From positions 496,001 through 560,000 of the forward strand of contig NZ_JAPDIA010000008.1 in NCBI RefSeq assembly GCF_029525575.1: a stretch of 64,000 bases of DNA, given 5' to 3'. The position numbers and the translations under genes were made by a program. Shown piece by piece: positions 47,767 through 57,150 of the stretch; the first letter of the stretch is position 1, and each line of letters opens with the position of its first letter. The notes under the pieces are model-generated. The model was not told where the DNA came from. It ran no database searches and saw only the letters and a program-made list of their open reading frames with translations. Source of the stretch: Cohnella rhizosphaerae. Its GTDB lineage: Bacteria; Bacillota; Bacilli; Paenibacillales; Paenibacillaceae.

Positions 47767-49289
47767 CGCCATAGTCTCCACCCTGAGAAAAGGTCCGATC
47801 GTCGCATCGCTCCTGATCGGCGCCTTCGTCGCGCTGCTAAGCCAGACGCTGCTGAACGTCGCGCTGCCGAAGATGATGGCGGACCTTGAGATCGGGTCCA
47901 ATACGATTCAATGGCTCGTGACGGGCTACATGCTCGTCAACGGCGTCGTCATCCCCGTTACCGCATACTTGATTTCGAAGTTTTCAACGCGTCAATTGTA
48001 TATCGTCGCCATGGGGCTGTTCACGGTCGGCACGGTCGTGGCCGCAGTTGCGCCCAACTTCGGCACGCTGCTGACCGGCAGGCTCATTCAGGCTGTCGGC
48101 GCCGGCATCATGATGCCGCTCATGTCGGTCGTGTTTCTGACGATTTTCCCGATCGAGCAGCGGGGCAAGGCGATGGGCATGATGGGTCTCGCCATGATTT
48201 TCGCGCCGGCCGTCGGTCCGACGCTCTCCGGCTGGGTCGTGGAGCATTACTCGTGGCGCGTCCTGTTTTACATCGTTTTGCCACTTGCGGTGTTTTCGCT
48301 GATTTACGGCTCGTTCGCGATGAAAAACGTCACCCAAACGTCCAAACCCAAGCTGGATGTGCTCGGCGTCGTGCTGTCGACGCTCGGCTTCGGCGGCATC
48401 CTTTACGGCTTCAGCGACGCCGGCAACGACGGCTGGGACAGCAGCCGCGTCATCGTCAGCTTGGCGGTCGGCGCGGTGGCGCTCATTTTGTTCGTTTGGC
48501 GGGAGCTCGTGGCCAAAAAGCCGCTGCTCGAATTCCGCGTATTCAAATTCGACATGTACTCGCTGACGACGGTCATCAACGTCATCGTCACGATGGCGAT
48601 GTTCTCCGCGATGGTGCTCATGCCGATCTACCTGCAAAATATTCGCGGCTTCACGCCGCTCGAATCCGGTCTCTTGCTGCTGCCGGGCGCCATTCTGATG
48701 GGGATCATGTCCCCGATCACGGGCATGATCTTCGACAAGATCGGCGCGCGCTGGCTGGCCGTCCTCGGTCTTCTCATCACGGCGTTCACGACGTGGGAGC
48801 TGAGCCGAATCCAACTGGACTCGACTTACACGCATATCATTCTTATCTACTCGGCGCGGATGTTCGGCATGTCCTTGCTTATGATGCCGATCCAGACGGC
48901 GGGCATGAACCAACTGCCGCAGACGCTTAATTCGCATGGTTCGGCCATGTCGCAGACGCTGCGCAACGTCGCCGGCGCGCTCGGCACCGCCTTGCTCGTG
49001 ACAATCATGACGAACAGGGCGGCGGATGAAGGCCAAGCGCTCACGAGAGCCGCGGGGGATCGATCCGACCGACAAGGCGAATGCGGCTCAGTTGGTGGAC
49101 ATCGGCAAGGAAGCGACGCTGTACGGCATTCAGCATGCGTTCGTCGTAGCGACGTGGATCACGGTAGCCGCGCTCGTGCTGGCCTTCTTTATTCGAAAGG
49201 TAAAGCCCCATCATGAAGTGCTCAAGTCGGAAGAAAACGCCAAAGCAGAAGCAGAATCAGCCCGATCCAAAGTCCAGTCGTCGCGTTAA
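47759..49289 (+). CDS. DHA2-family (EmrB/QacA-like) multidrug efflux MFS transporter (frameshift near end)
   Basis: About 509 residues with 14 predicted membrane helices, the DHA2 hallmark. The family motifs are VALPKMMADLEIGSNTIQWLVTGYML (helix 1 and motif D1) and GRLIQAVGAGIMMPL (motif C-like antiporter region). It exports drugs against protons. G5 at 49054-49058 must lose one G; the last loop and helix then read TRAAGIDPTDKANAAQLVDIG and HAFVVATWITVAALVLAFF, ending with a polar tail. It is translated in overlap with its MarR regulator. Confidence 0.92.
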
Positions 49290-49302
49290 TCGCCGGCGAA
49301 GA

Positions 49303-49347
49303 AGACGCCTTGCGCGGGAGATCGTTCCCGCCCGCGAGGCGTTTTTG
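49303..49347 (+). terminator. Rho-independent terminator after the efflux gene
   Basis: ACGCCTTGCGCGGG pairs with CCCGCGAGGCGT around ATCGTTCCCG-like loop bases, followed by T5. Confidence 0.85.
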
Positions 49348-49544
49348 CGTTTCTTTTTTTCGAATCTTATAGATCCATTCGATAAGAACCAACAATATGC
49401 CGAAATGGGCTTGATCTGCCGTTTACGGCTTTCGAATCCCAATCGAATATTCGCTTGATACAGTTATAGCAAGCCGGACCTGCACCGTCGCCGATGGATG
49501 GGACGCATGCTAAACGGGCCGGCAATCAAAGGAGGGAATCATGA

Positions 49545-50408
49545 ATGAAAAGAAGCACGCTGCTCCTGGCTTGCGCCGTCCTCGGCGCCGGCACGCTTTT
49601 GCCCGGCTGGTCCGGCAGCCGGACTGTTCGCGCCGCGGGCGTCGCGACGCCGGACTACGAAGTGAAATGGTATCTGGACCCGGCCGCGGTGCTGGGTTCG
49701 GACCACAAGCTGAAGAGCGCGGTGCTCGGCGCGTTCGACATGCCGTCCACGGTCGAAAAGATGAACGTCGCGTATCTTGACGGCGACGATCTGGACTTGA
49801 ACGCCGAAGGATGGAACGTTCGAATCCGGAAAATGGAGTCCTACAGCGACGAGGAATTCGAGGTCACGTACAAAATGCGTTATCCGATCGTCGGCGGCAA
49901 CGTTCAGGCGGCATTGAACGCAGCCGCTGCGGACGGCTTCGACGCGGATGAGGACGACTACGAAGCCCAGGTCGATTGGGGCTACTCGTCGCAAACGCTC
50001 AGCTTCAGCAACAAGAAGGACGCTGAGCTGGACGGCTACGACGGCATGGAGCTGCCTGACAAGGGAGACGCGAGAGAGGTCGCCGAAGATCTGATTCCGG
50101 GCAAGCTGGAAGATTGGCAGCCGGGCGATTGGGCGGCGGACATTCTTCACGACGCCCATGTCTACGGACCTGTCGGCGCAAAGCGGTCGATCGGCGAGTG
50201 GGACGGCGAGGCGCTTTATATCGAAGTTTGGGAAATCAAAAAGGCGTCGGGCAGCGGCTATGAATATCTCGTAGAAGCTTCCTTCAAGGAAGACGACTAC
50301 GCGACCGCTTCGGCGAAGAGAGCTTCCCTGAAAAACAAGCTGATTTCCGAAGGCTGGTTTTTACCTCAGGACGGACTCAAAACGACAAAGATTTTGGAGC
50401 GCTACTGA
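49545..50408 (+). CDS. Secreted CYTH-like domain protein
   Basis: 287 residues: signal peptide (MKRSTLLLACAVLGAGTLL to about residue 31), then a domain resembling the CYTH/triphosphate-tunnel fold: a NVAYLDGDDLDLNAEGWNVRIRK strand pair, corresponding to the usual Y-D-T-x-x-L-x-L-x-x-x-G-x-x-x-R-x-R, and FEVTYKMRYPI, corresponding to the lysine strand. Cytoplasmic CYTH proteins cleave triphosphates or make cAMP; secretion of such a fold is unusual. Several acidic and Lys residues of the tunnel seem kept, but I cannot judge activity. AAAGGAGGG precedes the ATG. A terminator follows. Intact. Confidence 0.7.
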   Translation: MKRSTLLLACAVLGAGTLLPGWSGSRTVRAAGVATPDYEVKWYLDPAAVLGSDHKLKSAVLGAFDMPSTVEKMNVAYLDGDDLDLNAEGWNVRIRKMESYSDEEFEVTYKMRYPIVGGNVQAALNAAAADGFDADEDDYEAQVDWGYSSQTLSFSNKKDAELDGYDGMELPDKGDAREVAEDLIPGKLEDWQPGDWAADILHDAHVYGPVGAKRSIGEWDGEALYIEVWEIKKASGSGYEYLVEASFKEDDYATASAKRASLKNKLISEGWFLPQDGLKTTKILERY

Positions 50409-50430
50409 AATAAGCCGGTCGCAGCCGCGT

Positions 50431-50459
50431 CCATGACTTAACGGTCATGGGCGTTTTTT
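50431..50459 (+). terminator. Rho-independent terminator
   Basis: CCATGAC pairs with GTCATGG around TTAACG, followed by GCG and T6. Confidence 0.9.
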
Positions 50460-50573
50460 GTTCAACTGCCAAACAGGGAACCCGCACATCCAGTCATAAT
50501 GCGGAAACGAGAAAAAGAACAGCACGATCCAAGATTCACAATCGGCGAAAAAGACTTTATACTATCGTAAGAA

Positions 50574-50588
50574 TGATAATCAATATCA
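50574..50588 (+). promoter_or_regulatory. Fur box of the siderophore receptor gene
   Basis: TGATAATCAATATCA matches the 7-1-7 Fur consensus TGATAATNATTATCA with one mismatch and lies 22 bases before the start codon, so iron should repress the gene. Confidence 0.85.
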
Positions 50589-50609
50589 ATAGTATAGGGG
50601 TACTCGAAC

Positions 50610-51618
50610 ATGAACAGAATCATCCGCTTTACGCCATTGTTTTCAGTCGTCCTTCTCATTACCGTCCTAACCGCATGCGGTAGCTCGAATGCGGGCTCCC
50701 CCCGCGATAGGAACGGCATCCGGAACAGGATCGCCGACTTCTGCCGCAGCGACAGCATCCAGCGCATCGGCGTCCGCCGATAGCGATGGCGATGACGCGG
50801 CATACCGCGCGCTGACCGATGCCGCCGGGCACGAGGTGAAGGTGCCGACGCATCCGCAGCGCATCATCGCACCTTTCTTGGAAGATCCGCTGGTCGCCCT
50901 GGGCATGAAGCCCGTCGCGCAGTGGAGCGCAGGCGGCGTTCCCCAGCAATATTTGCAGGACAAGCTGGCAGACGTTCCGGCGCTCCAAATGGACGGCGGC
51001 TTAAAGCCCGAGGAGGCGCTGGCCTATAATCCCGATCTGATCGTATTTTTGTCGCCGGCATACGTGCCGGAAGGGAGCTACGATCAGTTCGCGAAAATCG
51101 CGCCTACGTTCGTGCTGTCCGACAACGATTCGGATTGGCGCGGCAATCTGGAAAAGCTCGGCAAGCTGCTGAACGATGAGGGCAGCGCCGCCGCGGCGCT
51201 TAAGCTTTACGACGACAAGCTGGCGGAAGCCAAGGCGCGGCTAGGCGACCTGCCGCAGGACAAGACGGCCGTCCTGCTGCAAGGCGTCGACGAGAAGGGC
51301 TTCAAGCTGTTCGGTCCGAACTTTTACGGCGGCGTTACGCTGTACCAGGCGCTCGGCTTCCAGCAGCCGGCCGCGGTAAGCGGCAATTACGAGACGTATT
51401 CGATCGAAAAGCTCGCCGAGCTCGCGGACGTCGATTACATTTTTGTCCTCTCCGGTCCCGGCCGCGCGGCGCCGCCGTCCGACAACCCGCTCTGGAAGGC
51501 ATTAAAAGCCGTTAAGGCAGGACGCGTTTACGAAGCGGATTCGGGGTATTGGTTCAATTTGAATTCGATCGCGAGCGGCTTGATCATCGATGACGTGCTC
51601 AAGGATCTTCATGCGTAA
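50610..51618 (+). CDS. Iron-siderophore-binding lipoprotein, FecB/FhuD-like (frameshifted)
   Basis: The restored protein has about 335 residues: signal with lipobox LTAC near residue 23, a low-complexity Ala/Ser linker (25-65), then a class III binding fold joined by one long helix: TDAAGHEVKVPTHPQRIIAP, LKPEEALAYNPDLIVFLS and GRVYEADSGYWFNLN. C6 at 50698-50703 must lose one C so that the lipobox joins the domain. A Fur box lies upstream. No permease or ATPase for the siderophore is in the window, so they must be elsewhere. It overlaps the next regulator gene by eight bases. Confidence 0.9.
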
Positions 51619-53250
51619 GGCGGTCTCAGACCTGCAGCCCGAGGCTGCAGGTCTGCTCTGCTATCGGCTGCTGGACGTCGTCCCGATCCGCGAAGAGCCG
51701 CAAACCGGTCCGGCGCGGCGGCGCTTCATCGAGACGAAATCGCCCGCGCTGCTGTTGTCCGCCGCGAACGGCGGACGTCTGGCCGTCGACGGACGATCCT
51801 TCGAGCTGAGATCCGGGTCGATGTTCGTGTGCATGTCGGGCTGCCTGGTCGAGCTGACGAACTATTCCGGTCTTTCGACCGAACTGCTTATGCTTGAATT
51901 TAACGCTTTTTTTCCGCCTGATCCGGATGCTGCGCAGCGCGACGATCAGCGAGATCCGTCGAAGCTGCCTTTTCCGCCCTTTGCGCAGCTTTCCGCCGCG
52001 GATGCCGGCCGTCTCTACGGCTTGATCGGCGCGGCCTGGCAAGCGGGACTGCCGTCGGACCGTCTACGGTGCGAGGCCGCGCTGCTGGAGCTGCTCAGCC
52101 TGGCGCTGAGCTGCGGGGAGCAGCAAACCGAAAGGGCGCTGGAGGCCGCGCGCGGACAACTCGAGCTTCGCTATACGGGCGACGTAACGATCGATGAGCT
52201 GGCCGCGGCGGCGGGGCTGAGCCGGTTCCATTTCATGCGGCAGTTCAAGGAACGATACGGCAAGGGTGTCATGGAGTACCGGACGGCGCTTCGTCTGCGG
52301 GATGCGAAGCGGCTGCTGACCGGACGCGACGGCCCGCCGCTCGGCGAGATTGCCGAACGGGTCGGATACACGAGCGAGAGCTACTTCAGCAGCTTGTTCA
52401 AAAAACAGACAGGCGTCTCGCCCGCGGTTTACCAGCGCAACCAAAAGCTGCGGGTAGCCGCATACAGCTGGGTCAATGTCGGACAGGTGCTGCCGTTAAA
52501 AACCATTCCGTACGCCGCGCCGACGGACCAATACTGGACGGCGTATTACCGTGAACGGTTCAGTTGGGAGGTGGAGGCGCCGCTTAGCCATCAATACGAA
52601 TTCAACCGCAACGTATTGCTGCGGTCGCGGCCGGACAAGATCGTCGGCGTCGGCTCATTTATCCCGAAGGAAGAGCAGGACAGGCTGCGGGAAATCGCCT
52701 CGGCCTTGTTCCTGAATTGGGAAGAGGATTGGCGCAGCCATCTTCGGCGCGTGGGGGGCGTTTTTGAATCGCGAGGGCGAAGCCGAGCGATGGCTGGTTC
52801 GATACGAGCACGCCGTCGCCGCGGCCCGCGAACGGCTCGCGAAAATTGTCGGCGAAGACGCCGTGCTCGTGCTCAAGGTCGGCGGACGCGGTCCGGAAGC
52901 TTGCGGACGACGCGCGGCTACCCTTTTTGTACGACGATCTGGGCTTTGCCGAACCCGAGGGCGTTCGGGAGCCAAATATCGCATGGACGCGAGCGATCGA
53001 CGTCTCTGCGCTCGACCGGTTGGGGGCGGACCGGATCGTCGTTCACCGAAGCCGGGATCCGGGCTCGGCGCAGGCGTGGAAGCGTATGTCGCGCACGAAG
53101 GAATGGCTTGATCTGCCCGCCGTCAGGGCCGGCAAAATTCATTGGACGTCGGATAGCGATTATTTCGAAGCGCCCGTCAACGAATACGCCGCGGAGCCGC
53201 TCGGCAGATTGCTCGGCGCGGTGTGCGGCTGGTTCGAAAACCGCGCCTGA
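51611..53250 (+). CDS. AraC regulator fused to a siderophore-binding domain, Btr-like (frameshifted twice)
   Basis: The restored protein has about 545 residues. It has an N-terminal sensor-like region (1-170), an AraC double helix-turn-helix (180-280; TIDELAAAAGLSRFHFMRQFKERYG and LGEIAERVGYTSESYFSSLFKKQTG), then a FecB-type binding domain without signal peptide (290-545; NVLLRSRPDKIVGVGSFIP). This layout matches Btr of Bacillus subtilis, which binds bacillibactin inside the cell and activates the uptake genes. Breaks: G6 at 52753-52758 (gives RRVGAFLNREGEAERW), and one further extra base near 52880-52890, not in an obvious run (VGGDAVRKLADDARLPFLYDD after removal). ATG 51611 overlaps the receptor gene. 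Confidence 0.86.
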
Positions 53251-53392
53251 CGAAGCATAGTGACGGCGGAAGCGCTAACGCATCGGACGACACGGCTCGA
53301 AGCGGAAGTCGCGTCGCTGGGCGGCTAGCTTCGGCCGATCCGATTTTTTTTGGCGGAACCGCGAAGCGGCTGCAGGCAAGCGCACAACCGTT

Positions 53393-53420
53393 TTGAAGAA
53401 GGAGTAACCTCTGCTATACT
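53393..53420 (+). promoter_or_regulatory. Candidate sigma-A promoter of the dehydrogenase pair
   Basis: TTGAAG, 16 bases, TATACT, about 50 bases before the dehydrogenase start. The rest of the gap from 53251 holds no gene. Confidence 0.65.
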
Positions 53421-53472
53421 AATTGCATGAACGCGCGTTTACGAATGGGCGGTTGTGGAGGTGCATTTTTCG

Positions 53473-54504
53473 GTGAAACTGATCAAAGCCTTCGGACCGC
53501 AGGACCTGCGCGTCGTCGATATCGACGATCCCGAACCGGGTTTCGGAGAGGTGCTGATCGAGACGAAGGCCTGCGGCATCTGCGGGTCGGATAAATGGTT
53601 CTGGCACGTCGAGACGCCGAGCGATGACGTGGCCGGGCACGAAGCGGCCGGCGTAATCGTGAAGACAGGCCTTGGCGTAACCGCCTTGAAGCCGGGCGAC
53701 AGGGTCGCCGTCAACAACGTCAAGGGCTGCGGCGAGTGCGCCGAATGCCGCGCGGGACGGTTCGTGCGCTGCGGCGGCGCGCCGCTCGTCCATATGGGCT
53801 TCGGGTTCGCCCAGCGGATGGCGGTGCCTGCGCGCAACTGCCTGCCGCTCGATCCTGCGATCAGCTTCGAGCAAGGCGCGATGCTGTTCGATAACTGGGG
53901 TACGCCCTATGCGGCGCTGAAGCGAACGCGGATCGGCGCCGGCGACCTCGCGCTCGTCACGGGCTGCGGACCGATCGGACTCGCGGCCGTTGCGTTGTGC
54001 AAGGCCAAAGGCGCCGTCGTTGCGGCGGTCGACCCGATCGAGGCGCGCAGATCGGCCGCGCTGCGTCTCGGCGCTTCGATCGCCGTGTCCCCGGACGAGG
54101 CCGCGTCCGGACGGCTGCGCGAGTTTACCGGCGCGTCCGGCTTCGGCTACGGCGTCGACTGTTCGGGCAAGGCGGCATCCTACGCGCTTATTTTCGAGCT
54201 CATCGCCATCGGCGGCACGATCGTCGCGATCGGCGAAGGCGCGAAGTTCGCGTTCGACTCGAGCCGTCTCATCCACAAGCATCTCACGCTAGTCGGATCG
54301 CTCTATTCGTCGATGGCGGACGGCGCCGAACTGCAGCGGATGGCGGTCGCGGGCGAGCTGGATTTGCTCGCGTTCGTGACGCACCGGTTCCGTCTAACGG
54401 ACCTGCCGTCGGAATTCGGCAAGGTCATGGGCGGCGACGACACGCTGCTTAAGGCGCTCGTACTGAACGATGCGCCAATCGAAAACGAACGGGGAAGGGT
54501 GTAA
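53473..54504 (+). CDS. Zinc-dependent medium-chain alcohol/polyol dehydrogenase
   Basis: 343 residues. The zinc-site pattern is CGICGSDKWFWHVETPSDDVAGHEAAGVI, with Cys, a GHE motif and the structural-zinc-like GCGECAECRAGRFVRC cysteine cluster; the NAD-binding turn is LALVTGCGPIGLAAVAL. This is the sorbitol/threonine-dehydrogenase type, oxidising a polyol or sugar alcohol. GTG 53473 is chosen because GGAGGTG precedes it by nine bases. It is followed three bases after its stop by a sugar isomerase-like gene, so the two act in one pathway. Substrate unknown. Intact. Confidence 0.88.
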   Translation: MKLIKAFGPQDLRVVDIDDPEPGFGEVLIETKACGICGSDKWFWHVETPSDDVAGHEAAGVIVKTGLGVTALKPGDRVAVNNVKGCGECAECRAGRFVRCGGAPLVHMGFGFAQRMAVPARNCLPLDPAISFEQGAMLFDNWGTPYAALKRTRIGAGDLALVTGCGPIGLAAVALCKAKGAVVAAVDPIEARRSAALRLGASIAVSPDEAASGRLREFTGASGFGYGVDCSGKAASYALIFELIAIGGTIVAIGEGAKFAFDSSRLIHKHLTLVGSLYSSMADGAELQRMAVAGELDLLAFVTHRFRLTDLPSEFGKVMGGDDTLLKALVLNDAPIENERGRV

Positions 54505-54507
54505 AAC

Positions 54508-55341
54508 ATGAGACTGGGCAGCCAGCTTTTCGGCGATACGAGCACGCCCGAATCGTGGGTGAACGAGGTGCGCAAAGGCGGATACCGGTCCGCCGTCTGT
54601 CCCGATCTGACCGATGCGCCGGAGGATGTCGTGCGGGCATACGTGCGCGCGGCGGAAGCCAGCGACATTACGATCTCGGAGGTCGGCGCCTGGAGCAATC
54701 CGATCAGTCCGGACGAGGCGGTACGGCAGGAGGCGCTGGATCGCTGCAAGCGGCAATTGGCGCTCGCGGATACGGTCGGCGCGCGCTGCTGCGTCAATAT
54801 CGCCGGTTCTCGCGGGGAGCAATGGGACGGGCCCCATCCGGATAATTTTACGGACGACACCTTCGCGCTTATCGTCGACACCGTGCGCGAGATTATCGAC
54901 GCCGTGTCGCCGAAGCGCACGTTTTTCGCGCTCGAGACGATGCCGTGGATTTTTCCGGATTCCGCCGATACGTACGTTGCGCTGCTAAAGGCGATCGACC
55001 GCCGGGCGTTCGCCGTTCACTTCGACCCGGTCAACATAATCTCGAGCCCGAGAACCTTCTATAGAAACGGCGATATGATCCGCGACTTTTTCGCGAAGCT
55101 CGGACCGCATATCCGCAACTGCCATGCCAAGGACATCAAGCTGGCCGGCAAGCTGACGGTGCATCTGGACGAGGTCGTGCCCGGCCGCGGCGGTCTGGAC
55201 TATCGGACCTTCCTCCGGGAACTGAACAAGCTGGACCCGGATACGTCGCTGATCGTCGAACATCTGCATGCGCCCGAAGAAGGCGAGGAAGCGGCGCGTT
55301 ATATTCGTTCCGTAGCCCGGGAGCTGGATATTTCTTTATAA
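54508..55341 (+). CDS. Sugar phosphate isomerase/epimerase-like TIM-barrel protein (AP endonuclease 2 superfamily)
   Basis: 277 residues with the xylose-isomerase-like barrel fold. Metal ligands fit the family: Glu in FALETMPWIFPDSAD, Asp/His in FAVHFDPVNIISSP and HIRNCHAKDIKLAG, and Glu in DTSLIVEHLHAPEEGEE. Such enzymes isomerise or epimerise sugars, often next to a dehydrogenase as here (myo-inositol or keto-sugar pathways); the substrate is not visible. GGGAAGGG precedes ATG. Intact. Confidence 0.88.
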   Translation: MRLGSQLFGDTSTPESWVNEVRKGGYRSAVCPDLTDAPEDVVRAYVRAAEASDITISEVGAWSNPISPDEAVRQEALDRCKRQLALADTVGARCCVNIAGSRGEQWDGPHPDNFTDDTFALIVDTVREIIDAVSPKRTFFALETMPWIFPDSADTYVALLKAIDRRAFAVHFDPVNIISSPRTFYRNGDMIRDFFAKLGPHIRNCHAKDIKLAGKLTVHLDEVVPGRGGLDYRTFLRELNKLDPDTSLIVEHLHAPEEGEEAARYIRSVARELDISL

Positions 55342-55450
55342 AAAAATGGGCGAAACCGCTCAACGGGTGTAACTTTTGGACGCAACGGCGCGTCAGTGAC
55401 CATGCAAGCGCGATCGCTGCGCATCTCGCGTTCAGAAGGGAGCATCTCAC

Positions 55451-56557
55451 ATGAAAAAGCAGAAATGGATCATACTCGCGACAGCGGCAGGACTTCTCGC
55501 GACGACCGGCGCGAGCGCGGCGGGGCTCATCGAGAAAGTGACGGGCCAGCTTCGCGGAGACATCTCGGTCACGGTTAACGGAGAGCAAACCGAGCTTCAC
55601 CCCGTCTATATCGACGGCAAGGCTTATATTCCGGTCCGCGATGCCGCCGAAGCGTTCGGCTACGGCATCGCGTGGAATCAAAAGCAGCTGGATCTGACAA
55701 GCAAACAAACGCCCCCGGCGGAAGAAGCCGGCTATATTACGACCTCCGGGGTCGTCGCGAGCGCGACGGCGAACGCGGACGGAGGCGTCAGGCTCGAGGT
55801 GCTTGGCACCGGGCAAAATCCGTGGATCGTCCTGACGGCGGACGCCAAGACGACGATCGCGGGCGCGGACGGCAAGAAGCTCGCAGCCGGAGACCTGAAG
55901 GCCGGCATGCACGTTATCGCCGAATACGGACCGATCGTCGCGAAGAGCTATCCCGGACAATCGCATGCGGCATCCGTCAACGTGACGGCCGAGCGATTGG
56001 TCAAGGAACAGGCGGTCTATACGGTCGAAAAGGCGGACGGCGGCTGGCGCATCCAGTTTTCCGAGCTGAAGGACGGCGTCGAGACGCCGGCGCTTACGCT
56101 GCAATCCGGCAAGGAGACGCGTCTCGTGGACAAGGAAGGGCGCGCTGCCGACTGGACGCAAATCAAGCCGGGGACGCCGGTTCGCGCTTATTACGGCCCG
56201 ACGATTACCGAAGGTCAGGTCGCGGCGCTGGATACGGTCGTCGTACTGGAGCGGCAGCCTACGGCCGAGCAGATCGCGGCCTACCGCGAGATCGCCTGGA
56301 AGCTCGTGCCGGCCGAGCAACTGCCGCATCTGCTGACCAAGAAGGAAGAAGCCCAGGTGGCCGTCATCGAGCCGGACAGCGCCGGTATCATGCCCGCCGA
56401 CGAAGCGGCGAAGAAGCGCATCGAAGCGATCAAGGCAGCCGGCGGCAAGCTGATCGCCGTCTATTACAGCACGGATCAAGACGCGCTGATCGGGCCGTTG
56501 ACGATCGTGTTCGATCCGGAGACGGAGAAGCTGCTCGGCTATTTCATAAGACGTTAA
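55451..56557 (+). CDS. Secreted stalk-domain protein, function unknown
   Basis: 368 residues: signal peptide (1-24), one copper-amine-oxidase-type stalk repeat (residues 35-80; ISVTVNGEQTELHPVYIDGKAYIPVRDAAEAFGY), then repeated beta-rich parts of about 80 residues (GVVASATANADGGVRLEVL, AVYTVEKADGGWRIQFSEL) that look like two copies of one unknown domain. The C-terminal part holds the helix AAKKRIEAIKAAGGK. It is a cell-wall or extracellular protein of unknown role, typical of Paenibacillaceae. AGAAGGGAG precedes the ATG. Intact; a terminator follows. Confidence 0.7.
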   Translation: MKKQKWIILATAAGLLATTGASAAGLIEKVTGQLRGDISVTVNGEQTELHPVYIDGKAYIPVRDAAEAFGYGIAWNQKQLDLTSKQTPPAEEAGYITTSGVVASATANADGGVRLEVLGTGQNPWIVLTADAKTTIAGADGKKLAAGDLKAGMHVIAEYGPIVAKSYPGQSHAASVNVTAERLVKEQAVYTVEKADGGWRIQFSELKDGVETPALTLQSGKETRLVDKEGRAADWTQIKPGTPVRAYYGPTITEGQVAALDTVVVLERQPTAEQIAAYREIAWKLVPAEQLPHLLTKKEEAQVAVIEPDSAGIMPADEAAKKRIEAIKAAGGKLIAVYYSTDQDALIGPLTIVFDPETEKLLGYFIRR

Positions 56558-56572
56558 TCGCGAAGGCGTACG

Positions 56573-56612
56573 GAATCCGTTGTCCCTCGAATGAGGGCGC
56601 GGATTCTTTTTT
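56573..56612 (+). terminator. Rho-independent terminator before ylxM
   Basis: GAATCCGTTGTCCCTC pairs with GAGGGCGCGGATTC, followed by T6. It closes the accessory block. Confidence 0.9.
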
Positions 56613-56631
56613 GCGTGTTAAGGTGTTTGCC

Positions 56632-56660
56632 TTGACAAGGTGCGGGCGAAAGCTTATGAT
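56632..56660 (+). promoter_or_regulatory. Sigma-A promoter of the ylxM-ffh operon
   Basis: TTGACA, 17 bases, TATGAT, 57 bases before ylxM. Confidence 0.85.
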
Positions 56661-56716
56661 AGTTTTCGGACGCGGCGTGTCAAGTCGTTTCCCTTGACAG
56701 CATAGGAGTGATCGTG

Positions 56717-57080
56717 ATGCAGGGAGAACGCGCACTCGCGAAGACGACCCGGATGAACATGCTGTTCGATTTTTACGGGCCTCTGCTGACCGACAAGCAG
56801 CAGACTTTTTTTGAAGTTTTATTACCATGACGATTACTCGCTCGGCGAGATCGCCGCTGACTTCGAGATTAGCCGGCAGGCGGTCTACGAGCACCTGAAG
56901 CGGGCGGAGCAGGCGCTCGAAGGCTACGAGGACAAGCTCGGACTGATGGCGAGGCACGTGCGGCTGCACGGCTGGCTGGACGCGCTCGACCGGCAGATCG
57001 GCGGGCTCCCGGAGCCGCATCGCGAAGCGTTGGCCAGGACGGCCGCCGCTCTTCGCGGCTCGGAAGACGGCGAGTTTTGA
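56717..57080 (+). CDS. ylxM: YlxM/p13-like DNA-binding protein, SRP-associated (frameshifted)
   Basis: The restored protein has about 120 residues: NMLFDFYGPLLTDKQQTFLKFYYHDDYSLGEIA and the helix-turn-helix FEISRQAVYEHLKRAEQALEGYE, as in the UPF0122 (YlxM) family encoded before ffh in Bacillota. T7 at 56807-56813 must lose one T, giving TFLKFYYHDDYSL. Whether it regulates SRP synthesis or binds the particle is not settled. It lies 70 bases before ffh. Confidence 0.93.
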
Positions 57081-57150
57081 ACGCGAACCCGACAAATGAT
57101 ATGATTGAACGAATAGAGGCGAGATTTTTGAAGAAGGGAGGGACCGGCTT

